The notes under the pieces: model-generated
Seen by the model: only the letters and a program-made list of their open reading frames with translations
The model's database searches: none
Told to the model about the DNA's origin: nothing
Position numbers and translations under genes: made by a program
Shown here: in pieces, positions 16,449 through 28,395 of the stretch
Position numbering within the stretch: position 1 is the first letter of the stretch
How the letters are laid out: each line of letters begins with the position of its first letter
DNA from: an uncultured Eubacteriales bacterium
GTDB taxonomy: Bacteria; Bacillota; Clostridia; Oscillospirales; Ruminococcaceae
DNA: 51,207 nt
Assembly: GCA_900319075.1 (NCBI GenBank)
Contig: ONMZ01000007.1
Span: 1-51,207 of the forward strand
Reading direction: 5' to 3'

Positions 16449-17600
16449 TTAAAGTGCTCTTACCTTTACAACGCCGTCGATAGCCTTGATAGCTTCGATA
16501 TCTGCATCGCCCTTAACATCTATTATAGTATAAGCCCAGTCCTTCTTGGACTTGTTTACCATATTCTCGATATTTGCGCCCTTATCTGCAACAGCACCTG
16601 TGATCTGTGTGATAAGTGCAGGAACGTTCTTATGCAGTACGCAAACCAGTGTGTCGCCGGTTTTAGCAAGCTCGGCATTAGGGAAGTTTACAGAGTTTAC
16701 GATAGCTCCTCTTTCGATATAAGCCTTCAGCTCGTCTGCTGCCATTACTGCACAGTTGTCCTCGCTCTCCTCGGTAGATGCGCCGAGGTGAGGGATAGCA
16801 ACAACGTTCTCAACGCCCAGCACCTCATCGCATGGGAAGTCAACGACATATCTTGCTGCCTTGCCGCTGCCCAGAGCCTCGATGATAGCCTCGCTGTTTA
16901 CCAGCTCTCCTCTTGCAAAGTTAAGGATCCTTACGCCGTCTTTGCAAAGTGCGAGAGTTTCGCTGTTGATGGTATCCTTTGTATCTGCATTGAATGGCAG
17001 GTGCAAAGAGATATAATCGCTCTGAGCGTAGATATCGTTGATATTATTTGTCACCTTTACCTGTGGCTTGAGGTTAAGAGCTGCGTTTACAGAAAGGAAG
17101 GGATCGTATCCGATAACGTCCATACCCAGTGAGATAGCAATGTTAGCAAGCTTTCCGCCGATAGCTCCCAGACCGATAAGGCCAAGGGTCTTGCCCATTA
17201 TCTCGTTGCCTGCAAAGTTGGACTTGCCTTTTTCAACAAGCTTGCCGACCTCGTCGCCCTGACCTTTGAGGGTCTTAGCCCACTCGATAGCCTCGGGGAT
17301 CTTTCTTGATGCAAGCAGAAGTCCGCACACTGCAAGCTCTTTAACAGCGTTTGCGTTTGCGCCCGGAGTATTGAAAACAACGATACCCTGCTCTGCACAC
17401 TTATCAACGGGGATATTGTTTGTGCCTGCGCCTGCTCTTGCTATTGCAAGAAGGTTATCCTTGAACTCCATATCGTGCATTTTTGCGCTGCGGACCATAA
17501 TAGCCTCAGGAGCGTCGCAGGTATCTGTTACATTGTAATCTGCGCCCAGTCTGCTTGTACCCACTGCAGCGATCTTGTTAAGTGTCAATACATTTACCAT
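16449..17600 (-). CDS. serA: D-3-phosphoglycerate dehydrogenase
   Basis: SerA oxidises 3-phosphoglycerate to 3-phosphohydroxypyruvate with NAD+, the first step of serine synthesis. The 383-residue protein has the catalytic domain with ARAGAGTNNIPVD and NTPGANANAVKELA. The NAD-binding GLGAIGG motif lies at about residue 143-149. Catalytic blocks are LNFARGELV and IPHLGASTEESE. A C-terminal ACT domain (about 315-383) usually mediates serine feedback. It follows serC after 94 bases and shares its terminator. serB is not present here. Confidence 0.96.
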   Translation of the reverse strand: MVNVLTLNKIAAVGTSRLGADYNVTDTCDAPEAIMVRSAKMHDMEFKDNLLAIARAGAGTNNIPVDKCAEQGIVVFNTPGANANAVKELAVCGLLLASRKIPEAIEWAKTLKGQGDEVGKLVEKGKSNFAGNEIMGKTLGLIGLGAIGGKLANIAISLGMDVIGYDPFLSVNAALNLKPQVKVTNNINDIYAQSDYISLHLPFNADTKDTINSETLALCKDGVRILNFARGELVNSEAIIEALGSGKAARYVVDFPCDEVLGVENVVAIPHLGASTEESEDNCAVMAADELKAYIERGAIVNSVNFPNAELAKTGDTLVCVLHKNVPALITQITGAVADKGANIENMVNKSKKDWAYTIIDVKGDADIEAIKAIDGVVKVRAL

Positions 17601-17694
17601 TTTTCCTTACCTCTTTTCAAATATTTGAGTTTTTACAAAAAGTTAAGCACACGGGACGACACAACTCGCCCCGTATGCGTAAAGTTTGTGTTTC

Positions 17695-18780
17695 TTATGC
17701 GTTTTCAGCCTCAAACTTCTTCATGAACTCTACAAGCTTCTCAACGCCCTCGATAGGCATTGCGTTGTAGATGGAAGCTCTCATGCCGCCCACGGTTCTG
17801 TGTCCCTTGAGGTTCTCAAAGCCTGCTGCCTTTGCCTCGGCAACGAACTTCTTGTCAAGCTCCTCATTTCCTGTTACGAACGGAACGTTCATAAGAGATC
17901 TGTCCTTAGGCTCAACTGTTCCCTTGAACAGCTTTGAAGAATCAAGGAAATCATAAAGGATCTTTGCCTTCTTCTCGTTGTGAGCCTTCATGCCCTCAAG
18001 GCCGCCCATCTTCTTGATCCACTTGAACACCTTTCCGCAGATGTAGATGCCGTAGCAAGGAGGTGTGTTGTAAAGCGAATTATTGTCAGCCTGGATCTTC
18101 CAGTTCATCATTGTAGGTGTGCACTTAACAGCCGGCTCGTCCTTGAGCAGATCCTCACGAACGATAACGATCTGTACACCGGCAGGACCAATGTTCTTCT
18201 GAACGCCGCCGTATACTACACCGTACTTTGTAACATCTATAGGCTCGCTGAGGAAGCAGGAAGAAACGTCTGCTACCAGCTCGTGACCCTTTGTGTTAGG
18301 CAGAGTCTTGTACTTTGTTCCGTAGATGGTGTTATTCTCGCAGATGTAAACATAGTCTGCATCCTCGGGGATATCAAGGTCGGAACAATCAGGAATATAA
18401 GAGAATGTCTTATCAGCGGAAGATGCCACCCTTACGACCTCACCGAACTTTTCAGCCTCGGCAGCAGCCTTCTTGGCCCACTGACCTGTGATGATGTAAG
18501 CAGCCTTTCCGTTGTACATAAGGTTCATAGGTACCTCTGCAAACTGAAGGCTTGCACCGCCCTGTCTGAAGATCACCTTATAGTTGTCGGGGATACCCAT
18601 AAGATCACGAAGATCCTGTTCAGCCTCTTTGATGATGGTATCATAAGCCTTTGAACGGTGGGACATCTCCATTACGCTCATTCCTGTGCCCTTGTAATCG
18701 AGCATTTCCTCTGCAGCCTCTTTAAGCACTTCTTCGGGAAGTACGGCAGGACCTGCACTAAAGTTGTAAACTCTGCCCAT
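17695..18780 (-). CDS. serC: Phosphoserine aminotransferase
   Basis: SerC is a PLP enzyme that converts 3-phosphohydroxypyruvate and glutamate to phosphoserine and 2-oxoglutarate. From ATG 18780 the protein has 361 residues, starting MGRVYNFSAGPAVLPEEVL, the family signature. GGAGG lies just upstream; the open frame extends 11 codons further but lacks support. The PLP-lysine region GVVYGGVQKNIGPAGV and the C-terminal GHRTVGGMRASIYNA are clear. It is the first gene of serC-serA. Confidence 0.97.
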   Translation of the reverse strand: MGRVYNFSAGPAVLPEEVLKEAAEEMLDYKGTGMSVMEMSHRSKAYDTIIKEAEQDLRDLMGIPDNYKVIFRQGGASLQFAEVPMNLMYNGKAAYIITGQWAKKAAAEAEKFGEVVRVASSADKTFSYIPDCSDLDIPEDADYVYICENNTIYGTKYKTLPNTKGHELVADVSSCFLSEPIDVTKYGVVYGGVQKNIGPAGVQIVIVREDLLKDEPAVKCTPTMMNWKIQADNNSLYNTPPCYGIYICGKVFKWIKKMGGLEGMKAHNEKKAKILYDFLDSSKLFKGTVEPKDRSLMNVPFVTGNEELDKKFVAEAKAAGFENLKGHRTVGGMRASIYNAMPIEGVEKLVEFMKKFEAENA

Positions 18781-18818
18781 TATAAAAACCTCCAATATTT
18801 TGATTTCTGGCAATTACA

Positions 18819-18847
18819 ATTATACCGCCTTTTCCCCCAAAAGTCAA
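18819..18847 (-). promoter_or_regulatory. Sigma-A type promoter of serC-serA
   Basis: Minus-strand TTGACT (18842-18847) and perfect TATAAT (18819-18824) with a 17-base spacer. Leader about 30 bases; no riboswitch or T-box structure is visible in it. Confidence 0.85.
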
Positions 18848-18924
18848 TAGCAGTGCACTGTCAATTCAGCGTGCTAAATCCACAAAATGCGGTGCTTGTT
18901 TCTCTTTATTTTTATAAATATCTT

Positions 18925-20685
18925 TCAACTGCTGCTTTTTGAAAGCTCCCGGATCTGTTCATCGGAAAGGGGAGAAACATAAACGGTCTTATTATTTGTA
19001 AAAATGACCATGCCCGGTCTTGCCCCTGCGGGTTTTTTCACGTTTCGGATAAGGGCATGATCCACCCCTACCTGAGAGGAGTTCTTTGCCTTTGAAAAAT
19101 ACGCTGCGATCCTTGCGGCGGTAAGAATGACCTCATCGGGGACGCTGCCCCCCTTTGCGCTTATGACCGTATGGCTTCCGGGAATATCCTTGGTATGCAG
19201 CCAGATGTCGGTTTTTTCGGCGGTCTTACAGGTCAGCTTGTCATTTTGCTTATTGTTTCTTCCCACACGCACGGTAAAGCCCTGTACCTCAAACTCCATA
19301 GGCGGCAGCGCCTTTGGAGGCTTTGATTTTGAGTTTTTGTTTCTGATATACCCCTGCTCTGAAAGCTCCTGACGAAGCTCGGCGATCTCCCCTTCGGTGG
19401 TTGCCCTTGAAAGGGCATCGAACACGCTGTCAAGGTACCTTGACTCCTCCTCTCCCGAGGCGATAAGGGCAGTCAGTCTTTCCTTTGCCGCACCCAGCTT
19501 ATGGTATTGCTTATAATACCTCTGGGCGTTGTCCATAGCACTGAGCCTGCGGTCAAGGGGAATGGTTATTTGCGGACAGTTCTCCTCATAGAAATTCATA
19601 AGGGTACAGCTTGTTTGTCCTTTATTTATGCTGCCCGGATTTGCCATTATAAGGTCGGCATATATCCTGAGCTTATCCCGCTCGCCGCACTGTTCCAGCT
19701 CAAGACGCTGGTTCTCAACACGTCTTTTTGTACGCTCGCTGAGATTCACGATAAGCTTAAAAAGGTCTGATGCCTTTTGTTTTGTTCTTGAATACGCATC
19801 TCTTTGTGAATAAAAAAAGTCAAGCAGCTCTCCGGGCGAGTCAAACTCTCTGGTCACCATAAGAGCACCGTACTGATGTATGGCGCAAAAACAAAAGTCC
19901 TTCATGACCCCTTCTTTTGTTTTCACAATGGTATATGTGTTTTCACCCTTTTCAAGCTCTCTTCTCAGCTTTGCGATGAAAAACCACATACGCTCAAGCT
20001 CGTCTGTGCTGAGCTCTGCTGATATTTTCTCCTCTCCCCGAAGTGCAAAAAAGCATATTTCCCTTGCAAGTATGGGGGATATCCCCTCAAAGGCTTTAAG
20101 CAGCGCTTTTGAGGTTTCCGCCTTGGGGTTTTCCGCCAGCTTGTCTTTAAGCTGTTCAAAGCTGCAGCTGCAAAGGTCCAGCCTGTTATCTCTCGGCGGC
20201 GCTTCATAGCTCACTCCCGGCAGGACCACACGCACCGAGGATTGGTCGCTTCCCACTCTCTTTATGCTGTCGATTATTTTGCCCTGCTGGTTTACAAGCA
20301 TAATATTTGAGTAGCGTCCCATTATTTCCGACACCAGGGTAAGTCTGACCTTGTCCCCCATTTCGCTGACAGCTTCAAAGTCAAAGCACAGTATTCGCTC
20401 AAAGCCGTCTTGTCGTATATCCACAAGCTTGCCGGAGGACAGATGCTTTCGCATTAACATACAAAACATAGGGGGCGCCTTGGGGTTTTCTATCTGTGCA
20501 CAGGTAAGGTGGATACGTGCAGAGCCGGGGTCTGCGGAAAAAAGCACCTTTTTCAGACCCTGGGCTGTGCGGAAACCTATAACGAGCTCCTCACGGGAAG
20601 GCTGGTGGATACGGTCCACCCGCCCACCGATAAGGCAGGAAAGCTCGTTTTTTATCAAACTTAAAAATACGCCGTCAAGTGCCAT
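18925..20685 (-). CDS. rqcH: Rqc2 homologue RqcH (NFACT protein)
   Basis: RqcH binds stalled 50S-peptidyl-tRNA complexes and adds C-terminal alanine tails that mark the peptide for degradation. Older names are FbpA or YloA, fibronectin-binding protein. The 586-residue protein has the NFACT-N domain (MALDGVFLSLIKNELSCLIGGRVDRIHQP). Central coiled-coil and helix-hairpin-helix regions follow, then the NFACT-R domain (DIWLHTKDIPGSHTVI) and a C-terminal GARPGMVIFTNNKTVYVSP. CAGGAGAT precedes the ATG. It is the last gene of a three-gene run with the Nif3-like and DUF2229-type genes. Confidence 0.95.
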   Translation of the reverse strand: MALDGVFLSLIKNELSCLIGGRVDRIHQPSREELVIGFRTAQGLKKVLFSADPGSARIHLTCAQIENPKAPPMFCMLMRKHLSSGKLVDIRQDGFERILCFDFEAVSEMGDKVRLTLVSEIMGRYSNIMLVNQQGKIIDSIKRVGSDQSSVRVVLPGVSYEAPPRDNRLDLCSCSFEQLKDKLAENPKAETSKALLKAFEGISPILAREICFFALRGEEKISAELSTDELERMWFFIAKLRRELEKGENTYTIVKTKEGVMKDFCFCAIHQYGALMVTREFDSPGELLDFFYSQRDAYSRTKQKASDLFKLIVNLSERTKRRVENQRLELEQCGERDKLRIYADLIMANPGSINKGQTSCTLMNFYEENCPQITIPLDRRLSAMDNAQRYYKQYHKLGAAKERLTALIASGEEESRYLDSVFDALSRATTEGEIAELRQELSEQGYIRNKNSKSKPPKALPPMEFEVQGFTVRVGRNNKQNDKLTCKTAEKTDIWLHTKDIPGSHTVISAKGGSVPDEVILTAARIAAYFSKAKNSSQVGVDHALIRNVKKPAGARPGMVIFTNNKTVYVSPLSDEQIRELSKSSS

Positions 20686-20742
20686 TTTATACTATCTCCT
20701 GTCAGGGGTGTTTTTTTTTTTGGTAAAAGCCGCCGGGGATCT

Positions 20743-21525
20743 TTACAGTGCGTAAGAGACCACCTCAACGTTATTTTCTGCCACCTCAAATCCCACCGTG
20801 GGGAATTGTTTTGACAGCTCTTGTTTCATATAAAGGCAAAAGATATTCTCGGTATGAAAATGCCCTGCGTCAAACACGCTCAGACCGCTGTTTTGAGCAT
20901 CCACAAACACATCGTGCTTAACATCTCCCGTTATAAGCGCCTGGCAGCCTTTTGAAAGAGCACTTTTCCACAAGCTCCCGCCGCTTCCGGAGCAGACCGC
21001 AGCTTTTGTTATTTTTCTGCCAATGTACATACCCGTCTTTTCAAGATCGTTGTAGCGCACCACAGTATTGCCCAGCTTTTCCTTGATATGCTCTGCAAGC
21101 TCCTTTTGGGTCATTTCCTTTTCAAGCCTGCACACACACCCCATAGCCGTTTGGTTTTCCTCGCACAAAGGTCCTGTCGGTGCAAGCTCCAGTTTTTTGC
21201 ACAATATATCGTTCATAATGGCGCTGTCAAAATTGGTATGTGCGCTCAAAGCGGCAATGGAATTTTCCAGCAGCATACCCACCACAGTTTCCGGGTCGAT
21301 AGCTTTCAGCGCATGGAAAATAACAGGGTGGTGGGTGATTATAAGCTGTGCACCCTTTTGCTTTGCCTCGTTTATTATATCCTTTGTCACATCAAGGGCG
21401 ATAAGCGCCTTTGTGACCCGGCGGTTTTTGCTGCCCACACAAAGCCCGCTGTTATCGTAGCTTTCCTGCAAATTGTATGGTGCTATCTTGTTTATGTGGT
21501 CATAAATATCCTTAACGGTCGTCAT
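20743..21525 (-). CDS. Nif3-like dinuclear metal centre protein (DUF34)
   Basis: The 260-residue protein belongs to the widespread Nif3/YqfO/DUF34 family. These form hexamers with a two-metal site; proposed activities include GTP cyclohydrolase-like chemistry, but the role is unsettled. Metal-site motifs visible are LIITHHPVIFHALK, LSAHTNFD, and near the end FDAGHFHTEN. The start ATG overlaps the stop of the upstream gene by four bases, so the two are translationally coupled. The usual partner, the TrmK-type methyltransferase, is absent. Confidence 0.93.
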   Translation of the reverse strand: MTTVKDIYDHINKIAPYNLQESYDNSGLCVGSKNRRVTKALIALDVTKDIINEAKQKGAQLIITHHPVIFHALKAIDPETVVGMLLENSIAALSAHTNFDSAIMNDILCKKLELAPTGPLCEENQTAMGCVCRLEKEMTQKELAEHIKEKLGNTVVRYNDLEKTGMYIGRKITKAAVCSGSGGSLWKSALSKGCQALITGDVKHDVFVDAQNSGLSVFDAGHFHTENIFCLYMKQELSKQFPTVGFEVAENNVEVVSYAL

Positions 21526-22715
21526 ATTTTTTCTCCCTTTTTGTTATTTATTATCATCGGTGTCAGCAGCATTTCGGCGCGGTTGTAGATGTTGACCTCG
21601 CTGCCCGAGCTGTCAAAATCAACGCTGACAAGGCGCACGCCCGTATCGCTCAAACGGCGCTGAATGGAGCTGTACAGTCCGTGTCCGCAAACGTGGTTGG
21701 GCATACAGCCAAACGGCTGCAGGCAGGCAACGCCTTTTGTTCCCGACAGCGCGTGGTTTACTATCTCTGCACCGATAAGCCAGCCGTCGCCCGTAGTACA
21801 GCGGCAGGGGATACGGCTTTGCGCTTTGCGTTTGAACGGCGTAAAGCTGTCAAAGGACTCAAATCCGTACTTTCGCAAAGTGCGTATCATAAGCTTCTGA
21901 ACGCCCTCAATTATGCGTGATGCGATTTTGTACCCCGCCGTAATGACGGGTGAAAAATCATACAAATGACTGTCGATATAGTACAGCACATACCACGAAA
22001 AGCCGTTGACGCGCACCTCTGCGCCGCGCTCTTCATAGTGGCGCAAAAGGCTGTGGTTGCCAATAGAACAGTATTTCATATACAGCTCGCCCACAAATCC
22101 CACGCGCACTTTCTTTTCGTGCGTTTTCTCAATCGAAGCAAAATCACGGCATATGCGCACAAAATTGCTCTTGTAGCAAATCAGTCCTGTGCCCTTGAAA
22201 ATATCTGCGCGCAGACGCTTGTGCCACACGCAGCAAAGCTCGTCCGTCTGCCCTTTGTGCAATTCATACGGACGTATCTGATTTTTAAGTATCATCAGCA
22301 GGTCAGAATACATCACCGCCGCAAGTGCCTTTAGCAGAAATGCGGGAGTTATGTCAAAGCGCGCCCCCCGCTCCATATCGAAAAAGTTCAGCGACAGCAC
22401 AGGAATGTCAAAGCCTGCTTTTTTCACTGCCTTGCGTATCAGCGGAATGTAATTCGAGCCTCTGCACGAATCTCCCGCCTGTGCGCACAAAAACGCAGTA
22501 TCGCGCACATCGTACCTGCCCGAACGCAGAGCGTTGACCAGCTGTCCGACCATGATCGCGCAGGGACAGCACAAATCGTTGTGCACAAATTCAAGTCCCG
22601 TATTTATAATGCCGTCTGAATTTTTAAGCAGCACGACCTTAACATTCTCCGACGCAAACGCCGCCTTTAACAGCTCAAACGTTTCGTCAAGCATCGCAGG
22701 TACAAGTATAGTCAT
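21522..22715 (-). CDS. 2-hydroxyacyl-CoA dehydratase activase-related protein (DUF2229 type)
   Basis: The 397-residue protein corresponds to the C-terminal part of the very long 'CoA-substrate-specific enzyme activase' proteins. It contains the cysteine-rich blocks LCCPC, FLCAQAGDSCRGSNY, CRCTTGDGWLIGAE and CLQPFGCMPNHVCGHG. These are likely [4Fe-4S] ligands and are typical of this family. The ATPase (BcrAD/BadFG) half is absent and no activase gene lies nearby. Arginine is often encoded by CGC and alanine by GCG, unlike the neighbours, which may mean transfer. The role is unknown. It is the first gene of a coupled run with the Nif3-like protein. Confidence 0.8.
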   Translation of the reverse strand: MTILVPAMLDETFELLKAAFASENVKVVLLKNSDGIINTGLEFVHNDLCCPCAIMVGQLVNALRSGRYDVRDTAFLCAQAGDSCRGSNYIPLIRKAVKKAGFDIPVLSLNFFDMERGARFDITPAFLLKALAAVMYSDLLMILKNQIRPYELHKGQTDELCCVWHKRLRADIFKGTGLICYKSNFVRICRDFASIEKTHEKKVRVGFVGELYMKYCSIGNHSLLRHYEERGAEVRVNGFSWYVLYYIDSHLYDFSPVITAGYKIASRIIEGVQKLMIRTLRKYGFESFDSFTPFKRKAQSRIPCRCTTGDGWLIGAEIVNHALSGTKGVACLQPFGCMPNHVCGHGLYSSIQRRLSDTGVRLVSVDFDSSGSEVNIYNRAEMLLTPMIINNKKGEKI

Positions 22716-22754
22716 TTTCTCACCCTCTGTGCAAAGCGTTTTATGCGGATTATC

Positions 22755-22791
22755 GCAAAAACCAACAGCACACAGCGGTACTGTTGGTTTC
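22755..22791 (-). terminator. Intrinsic terminator of gyrA
   Basis: On the minus strand aaccaacag (22781-22789) pairs perfectly with ctgttggtt (22760-22768), followed by T residues. It lies directly after the gyrA stop. Confidence 0.85.
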
Positions 22792-22799
22792 GTTGCTAT

Positions 22800-25346
22800 T
22801 TATTCGTCGTCGTCGTTTCCGTCGTCAACAGCGTCCTCGTCGTCGGGAGCTTCGTCCTCGGTCAGCACCTCGTTGGCCTCCTCCTCGGCTGCCTGTGCGA
22901 TGTCCTCTGCCGATGCCTGCTCCACCTCGGAGATCTCTGCGTCCTCCTCATGCTCGGTACGTGTGAAAGCAACGACCTTGCCTTCCTCGCTGACCTTCAT
23001 AAGTCTTACGCCCTTTGAATATCTGCCCATAATGCTTATATCGCAGGCTCTTATCCTTATAACTACTCCGTCGGTGGATATCATGATGATATCGTCCTCG
23101 TCGTCTACCACCTTTATACCGCAGACTCCGCCGTTTTTATAGTTCATCATGCCGTAGCCGCCTCTGCGCTGGATACGGTAATTTTCAAGGGCTACACGCC
23201 TTCCGAGGCCGTTTTCCGCAACGGTAAGCACAGCTGCACCGTCACGCACCCTTGCCATTGATACAACATAGTCCCCGTCACGGAGCTTGATAGCTCTTAC
23301 ACCGTGTGCAGTCCTTGACATCTGTCTTATATCCGTTTCGTTTATGCGTATAGCATAGCCGTTATGGGTGGCAACGATAAGCTGGTTTTTGCCGCTGGTC
23401 ATTCTTACGCCCTCGATCTCGTCCCCCTCGTCAAGCCCGATGGCACGAAGTCCGTTCTTTCTGACGTTTTTATAGGACGAAAGGGGAGTACGTTTGATCT
23501 TGCCGTTTTTGGTGACCATAACGATATATTTTCCCTCGTCAAAGCTGTCGGTCTTTATCATTGCGGCGATCTTCTCGTCGTTTTCAAGGGGCAGAACGTT
23601 GACGATATTTGTACCTCTTGATGCCTTTGAACCCTCGGGGAGCTCGTAGCATTTGAGCTTATACATAATGCCCTTATTGGATATAAACAGCATGAAATCA
23701 TGGGTAGAGCAGGTGTACATCTCCTCAACGTAGTCGTCCTCACGCTGCTTCATGCCGGTAACGCCCTTGCCTCCACGCTTCTGGGCATGGTACTCGCTGA
23801 TAGGCGTTCTCTTGATATATCCGTCCTTGGTGTAGGTGACAAAGCTTTCCTCCTCGGGGATAAGGTCCTCAATATCCACCTCACCGCTTACATTTTCTAT
23901 TCTTGTTCTTCTTTCGTCGCCGAACTTATCCTGTATCTGCTCAACTTCCTCGATAATGATGTCAAGCACTCTATGGTGGTTTGCAAGGATATCCTCAAGG
24001 TCTGCCACCTTCAGCTTTATCTCTGCCAGTTCGTCGATTATCTTCTGTCTTTCAAGACCTGTGAGTCTGCCCAGAGTCATCTGTGCGATATGGTCAGCCT
24101 GTACCTCGGACAGACCGAAACGCTCGCAAAGCCTTTCCTTAGCCTGGGGAACATTCTTTGAGGACTTCATTATCTCGATGACCTCATCAATGTTATCAAG
24201 GGCTGTTACAAGACCCTGGAGGATATGCTCTCTCTCTTTTGCCTTTTTCAGGTCAAACTGTGTCCTTCTTCTTATGACCTCCACCTGGAAGTCGATATAC
24301 TGTTCAAGGCACTCTTTAAGGGTAAGCACCTTGGGTATGCCGTTTACAAGGGCAAGCATGATGACTCCCACTGTGTCCTGGAGCTGGGTATAAGAAAACA
24401 GCTTATTGAGGACCACTTGTGGATTGGCATCCTTTTTGAGCTTGATAACGATACGCATACCGTCCTTGCCGGATTCGTCGTTAAGGTCATGTATACCGTC
24501 GATCCTCTTGTCCTTTACAAGGTCTGCGATAGAAACGCAAAGCCTTGCCTTGTTGACCATATAAGGTATCTCGGTGACTATAATGCAGTTTCTGCCGTTT
24601 ATCTCCTCGATAGAGGTCTGGGAGCGCAGTGTGATCTTGCCCTTGCCTGTGGCATAGGCAGCTCTTATGCCTGCTCTGCCCATTATGATACCGCCGGTGG
24701 GGAAGTCCGGTCCCTTAACGTGCTCCATAAGCTCATCAAGAGTGCAGTCGGGGTTTTTCATAACGCACTTCATACCCTCGATTATCTCGTGGAGATTATG
24801 AGGCGGTATGTTTGTAGCCATACCAACGGCGATTCCCGTAGAACCGTTGCAAAGCAGGTTTGGGAACCTTGAGGGCAGAACAACAGGCTCTTTGAGTCTG
24901 TCATCATAGTTTGACTGGAAATCAACAGTTTCTTTATTTATGTCCGTAAGCATATTCATGGACATCTTTGCCATTTTAGCCTCGGTATAACGGTATGCAG
25001 CCGGAGGATCGCCGTCCACAGAACCGAAGTTTCCGTGACCGTCCACCAAAGGGTACCTCAGAGAAAAGCTCTGGGCAAGGCGCACAAGGGCATCGTAAAC
25101 TGATGCGTCGCCGTGGGGGTGATATTTACCCAGCACGGAGCCTACGGTATCCGCACACTTTCTGTAAGGCTGGTCGGGAGTAAGTCCGTTTTCGTACATG
25201 GTATACAAAATACGCCTATGTACAGGCTTCAGACCGTCCCTAACATCCGGCAGGGCTCTGGAAACGATTACTGCCATAGAATATTGAATGAAAGATTCTT
25301 TCATTATCTTTTCAACATCTGTGTCAATAACATTATAGTCGCTCAA
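22800..25346 (-). CDS. gyrA: DNA gyrase subunit A
   Basis: GyrA carries the breakage-reunion activity of gyrase. I start at TTG 25346, eight bases after GGAG, giving 848 residues beginning [15 protein letters not shown]; the ATG eight codons upstream has no ribosome site. The catalytic tyrosine is Tyr120 ([10 protein letters not shown]). The quinolone region reads [10 protein letters not shown]; Ala81 occupies the place of E. coli Ser83 and Asp85 that of Asp87. The C-terminal domain has the GyrA box QKRGGKG, which marks gyrase rather than topoisomerase IV. The last 40 or so residues are very acidic. A membrane protein gene separates it from gyrB. Confidence 0.98.
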   Translation of the reverse strand: MSDYNVIDTDVEKIMKESFIQYSMAVIVSRALPDVRDGLKPVHRRILYTMYENGLTPDQPYRKCADTVGSVLGKYHPHGDASVYDALVRLAQSFSLRYPLVDGHGNFGSVDGDPPAAYRYTEAKMAKMSMNMLTDINKETVDFQSNYDDRLKEPVVLPSRFPNLLCNGSTGIAVGMATNIPPHNLHEIIEGMKCVMKNPDCTLDELMEHVKGPDFPTGGIIMGRAGIRAAYATGKGKITLRSQTSIEEINGRNCIIVTEIPYMVNKARLCVSIADLVKDKRIDGIHDLNDESGKDGMRIVIKLKKDANPQVVLNKLFSYTQLQDTVGVIMLALVNGIPKVLTLKECLEQYIDFQVEVIRRRTQFDLKKAKEREHILQGLVTALDNIDEVIEIMKSSKNVPQAKERLCERFGLSEVQADHIAQMTLGRLTGLERQKIIDELAEIKLKVADLEDILANHHRVLDIIIEEVEQIQDKFGDERRTRIENVSGEVDIEDLIPEEESFVTYTKDGYIKRTPISEYHAQKRGGKGVTGMKQREDDYVEEMYTCSTHDFMLFISNKGIMYKLKCYELPEGSKASRGTNIVNVLPLENDEKIAAMIKTDSFDEGKYIVMVTKNGKIKRTPLSSYKNVRKNGLRAIGLDEGDEIEGVRMTSGKNQLIVATHNGYAIRINETDIRQMSRTAHGVRAIKLRDGDYVVSMARVRDGAAVLTVAENGLGRRVALENYRIQRRGGYGMMNYKNGGVCGIKVVDDEDDIIMISTDGVVIRIRACDISIMGRYSKGVRLMKVSEEGKVVAFTRTEHEEDAEISEVEQASAEDIAQAAEEEANEVLTEDEAPDDEDAVDDGNDDDE

Positions 25347-25393
25347 AAAAGTCACTCCAATCTTCCGCATTTGCGGAATTTAAATATGAAAAA

Positions 25394-26068
25394 TTATTTT
25401 TCGGTTATAAGGTGGTACCCTTCGGCAAGCTCTCCTGTGAACTTGTCACGGATAATATCCTGCTGCTGCTTGTTGAGAAGTCTTTTGCAAAGCACATAAA
25501 GTGTTTCTTTTTCGATGATGATAATAAACATCTCATCATTTTCGATGACCTCAACGGTGTCGTTGTTTTTGTCGCTGTTGTCACCGAGAAAAACACGCCT
25601 TGGCTTTATGGGCACATAGTCCGGGGACTGTTTTTCCTCCTCGGAAACGATAGTTTCGATCATAAAACCGCTTTCATAGAGAGAAAATCTATATCTGTCG
25701 TCCTCAAGCTCTTTAAGCGCCCTTACAAGATATTTTCTTATCCTTACGCTGTTGTACCAGGTAAGTGCGATGACCACAAGGCAAATAGCCAGCAGCACAT
25801 AATTAAGATAGCCGCCCGGATATTTGATTATTGACACGATAAAGGCTGCTGAGACCACCGCAAAGGCAGCGGTGACTTTCCAGTTATGGGGATAGACAAA
25901 TTTTTTCTGATAGGCACGGAAAGCTCTGTCCTCCTCATCGTTTTTAACATCGTAATCAACCACCAGCATAGGCTGTTCATCGAAGCTGTCGGCATCTTTT
26001 ATAGCCTTTGCATCGTATTCTTCAAGCTCTTTTTCCTCAAAGCTTTTAAAATCGTTTTTCTCCGCCAT
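25394..26068 (-). CDS. YcxB-like membrane protein
   Basis: The 224-residue protein has an acidic cytoplasmic N terminus of about 60 residues. Two membrane segments follow (roughly 67-83 and 88-104). The C-terminal domain resembles the YcxB-like domain (RFSLYESGFMIET, later MFIIIIEKETLYVLCKRLL). Such proteins are common in Clostridia but have no known function. The ATG has GAGGAAA upstream. It lies between gyrB and gyrA, 47 bases before the gyrA start, and may be co-transcribed with gyrA. Confidence 0.75.
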   Translation of the reverse strand: MAEKNDFKSFEEKELEEYDAKAIKDADSFDEQPMLVVDYDVKNDEEDRAFRAYQKKFVYPHNWKVTAAFAVVSAAFIVSIIKYPGGYLNYVLLAICLVVIALTWYNSVRIRKYLVRALKELEDDRYRFSLYESGFMIETIVSEEEKQSPDYVPIKPRRVFLGDNSDKNNDTVEVIENDEMFIIIIEKETLYVLCKRLLNKQQQDIIRDKFTGELAEGYHLITEK

Positions 26069-26097
26069 TAATTATTTCCTCTTTCTTTAAAAAACCG

Positions 26098-26335
26098 TTA
26101 TAACAGGTTTTTTCGTCCACCTTTTTCTCGTAAAAAAAGGTGGCAGGTCGAGGGCAGCGCCCTCGTCGCTGTCCGCAGACAGCGAAATCTCCTTTCATTA
26201 GGCGCTCCGCAAAGGGTGAATTTCAAAACAGTCCGGTGGACTGTTTTGAAAGAGGGAACGCCCTGCAAGAGAGGGCGTTCCATAATGAAAAACCTTCTCT
26301 GTTTTTCCTCAAACCCTTCAGGGTTTGAATGCCGT
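26098..26335 (+). repeat. Composite hairpin repeat, copy B
   Basis: The gap just downstream of gyrB holds the same hairpin chain as copy A, in the same orientation. Members are 26149-26165 (cgagggc/gccctcg), 26166-26185 (tcgctgtc/gacagcga, loop cgca) and 26221-26251 (14-bp arms tttcaaaacagtcc/ggactgttttgaaa, loop ggt). The last is about 26255-26281 (ggaacgccct/agggcgttcc, loop gcaagag). Differences from copy A fall in pairs that keep base pairing. The left edge carries ataacaggtttttt, also found, inverted, at the edges of copies C and D. Confidence 0.85.
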
Positions 26336-26338
26336 GAT

Positions 26339-28312
<1,974 letters not shown>

Positions 28313-28342
28313 TTATATATCAAGTCATTTGTTTATTTACAA

Positions 28343-28351
28343 ATTATATCA
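28343..28351 (-). promoter_or_regulatory. Extended -10 promoter of gyrB
   Basis: Minus-strand TGATATAAT: a perfect TATAAT (28343-28348) with the TG extension. No good -35 hexamer lies 17 bases upstream, as is common for extended -10 promoters. Confidence 0.6.
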
Positions 28352-28395
28352 CCTTTTTTGCTATGCCTTCTGGCAGGCAAAGAATTAGAATTATA

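Noticed and set aside
17980-18654. Plus-strand frame opposite serC
   Set aside because: Shadow of serC codons; no ribosome site or family match.
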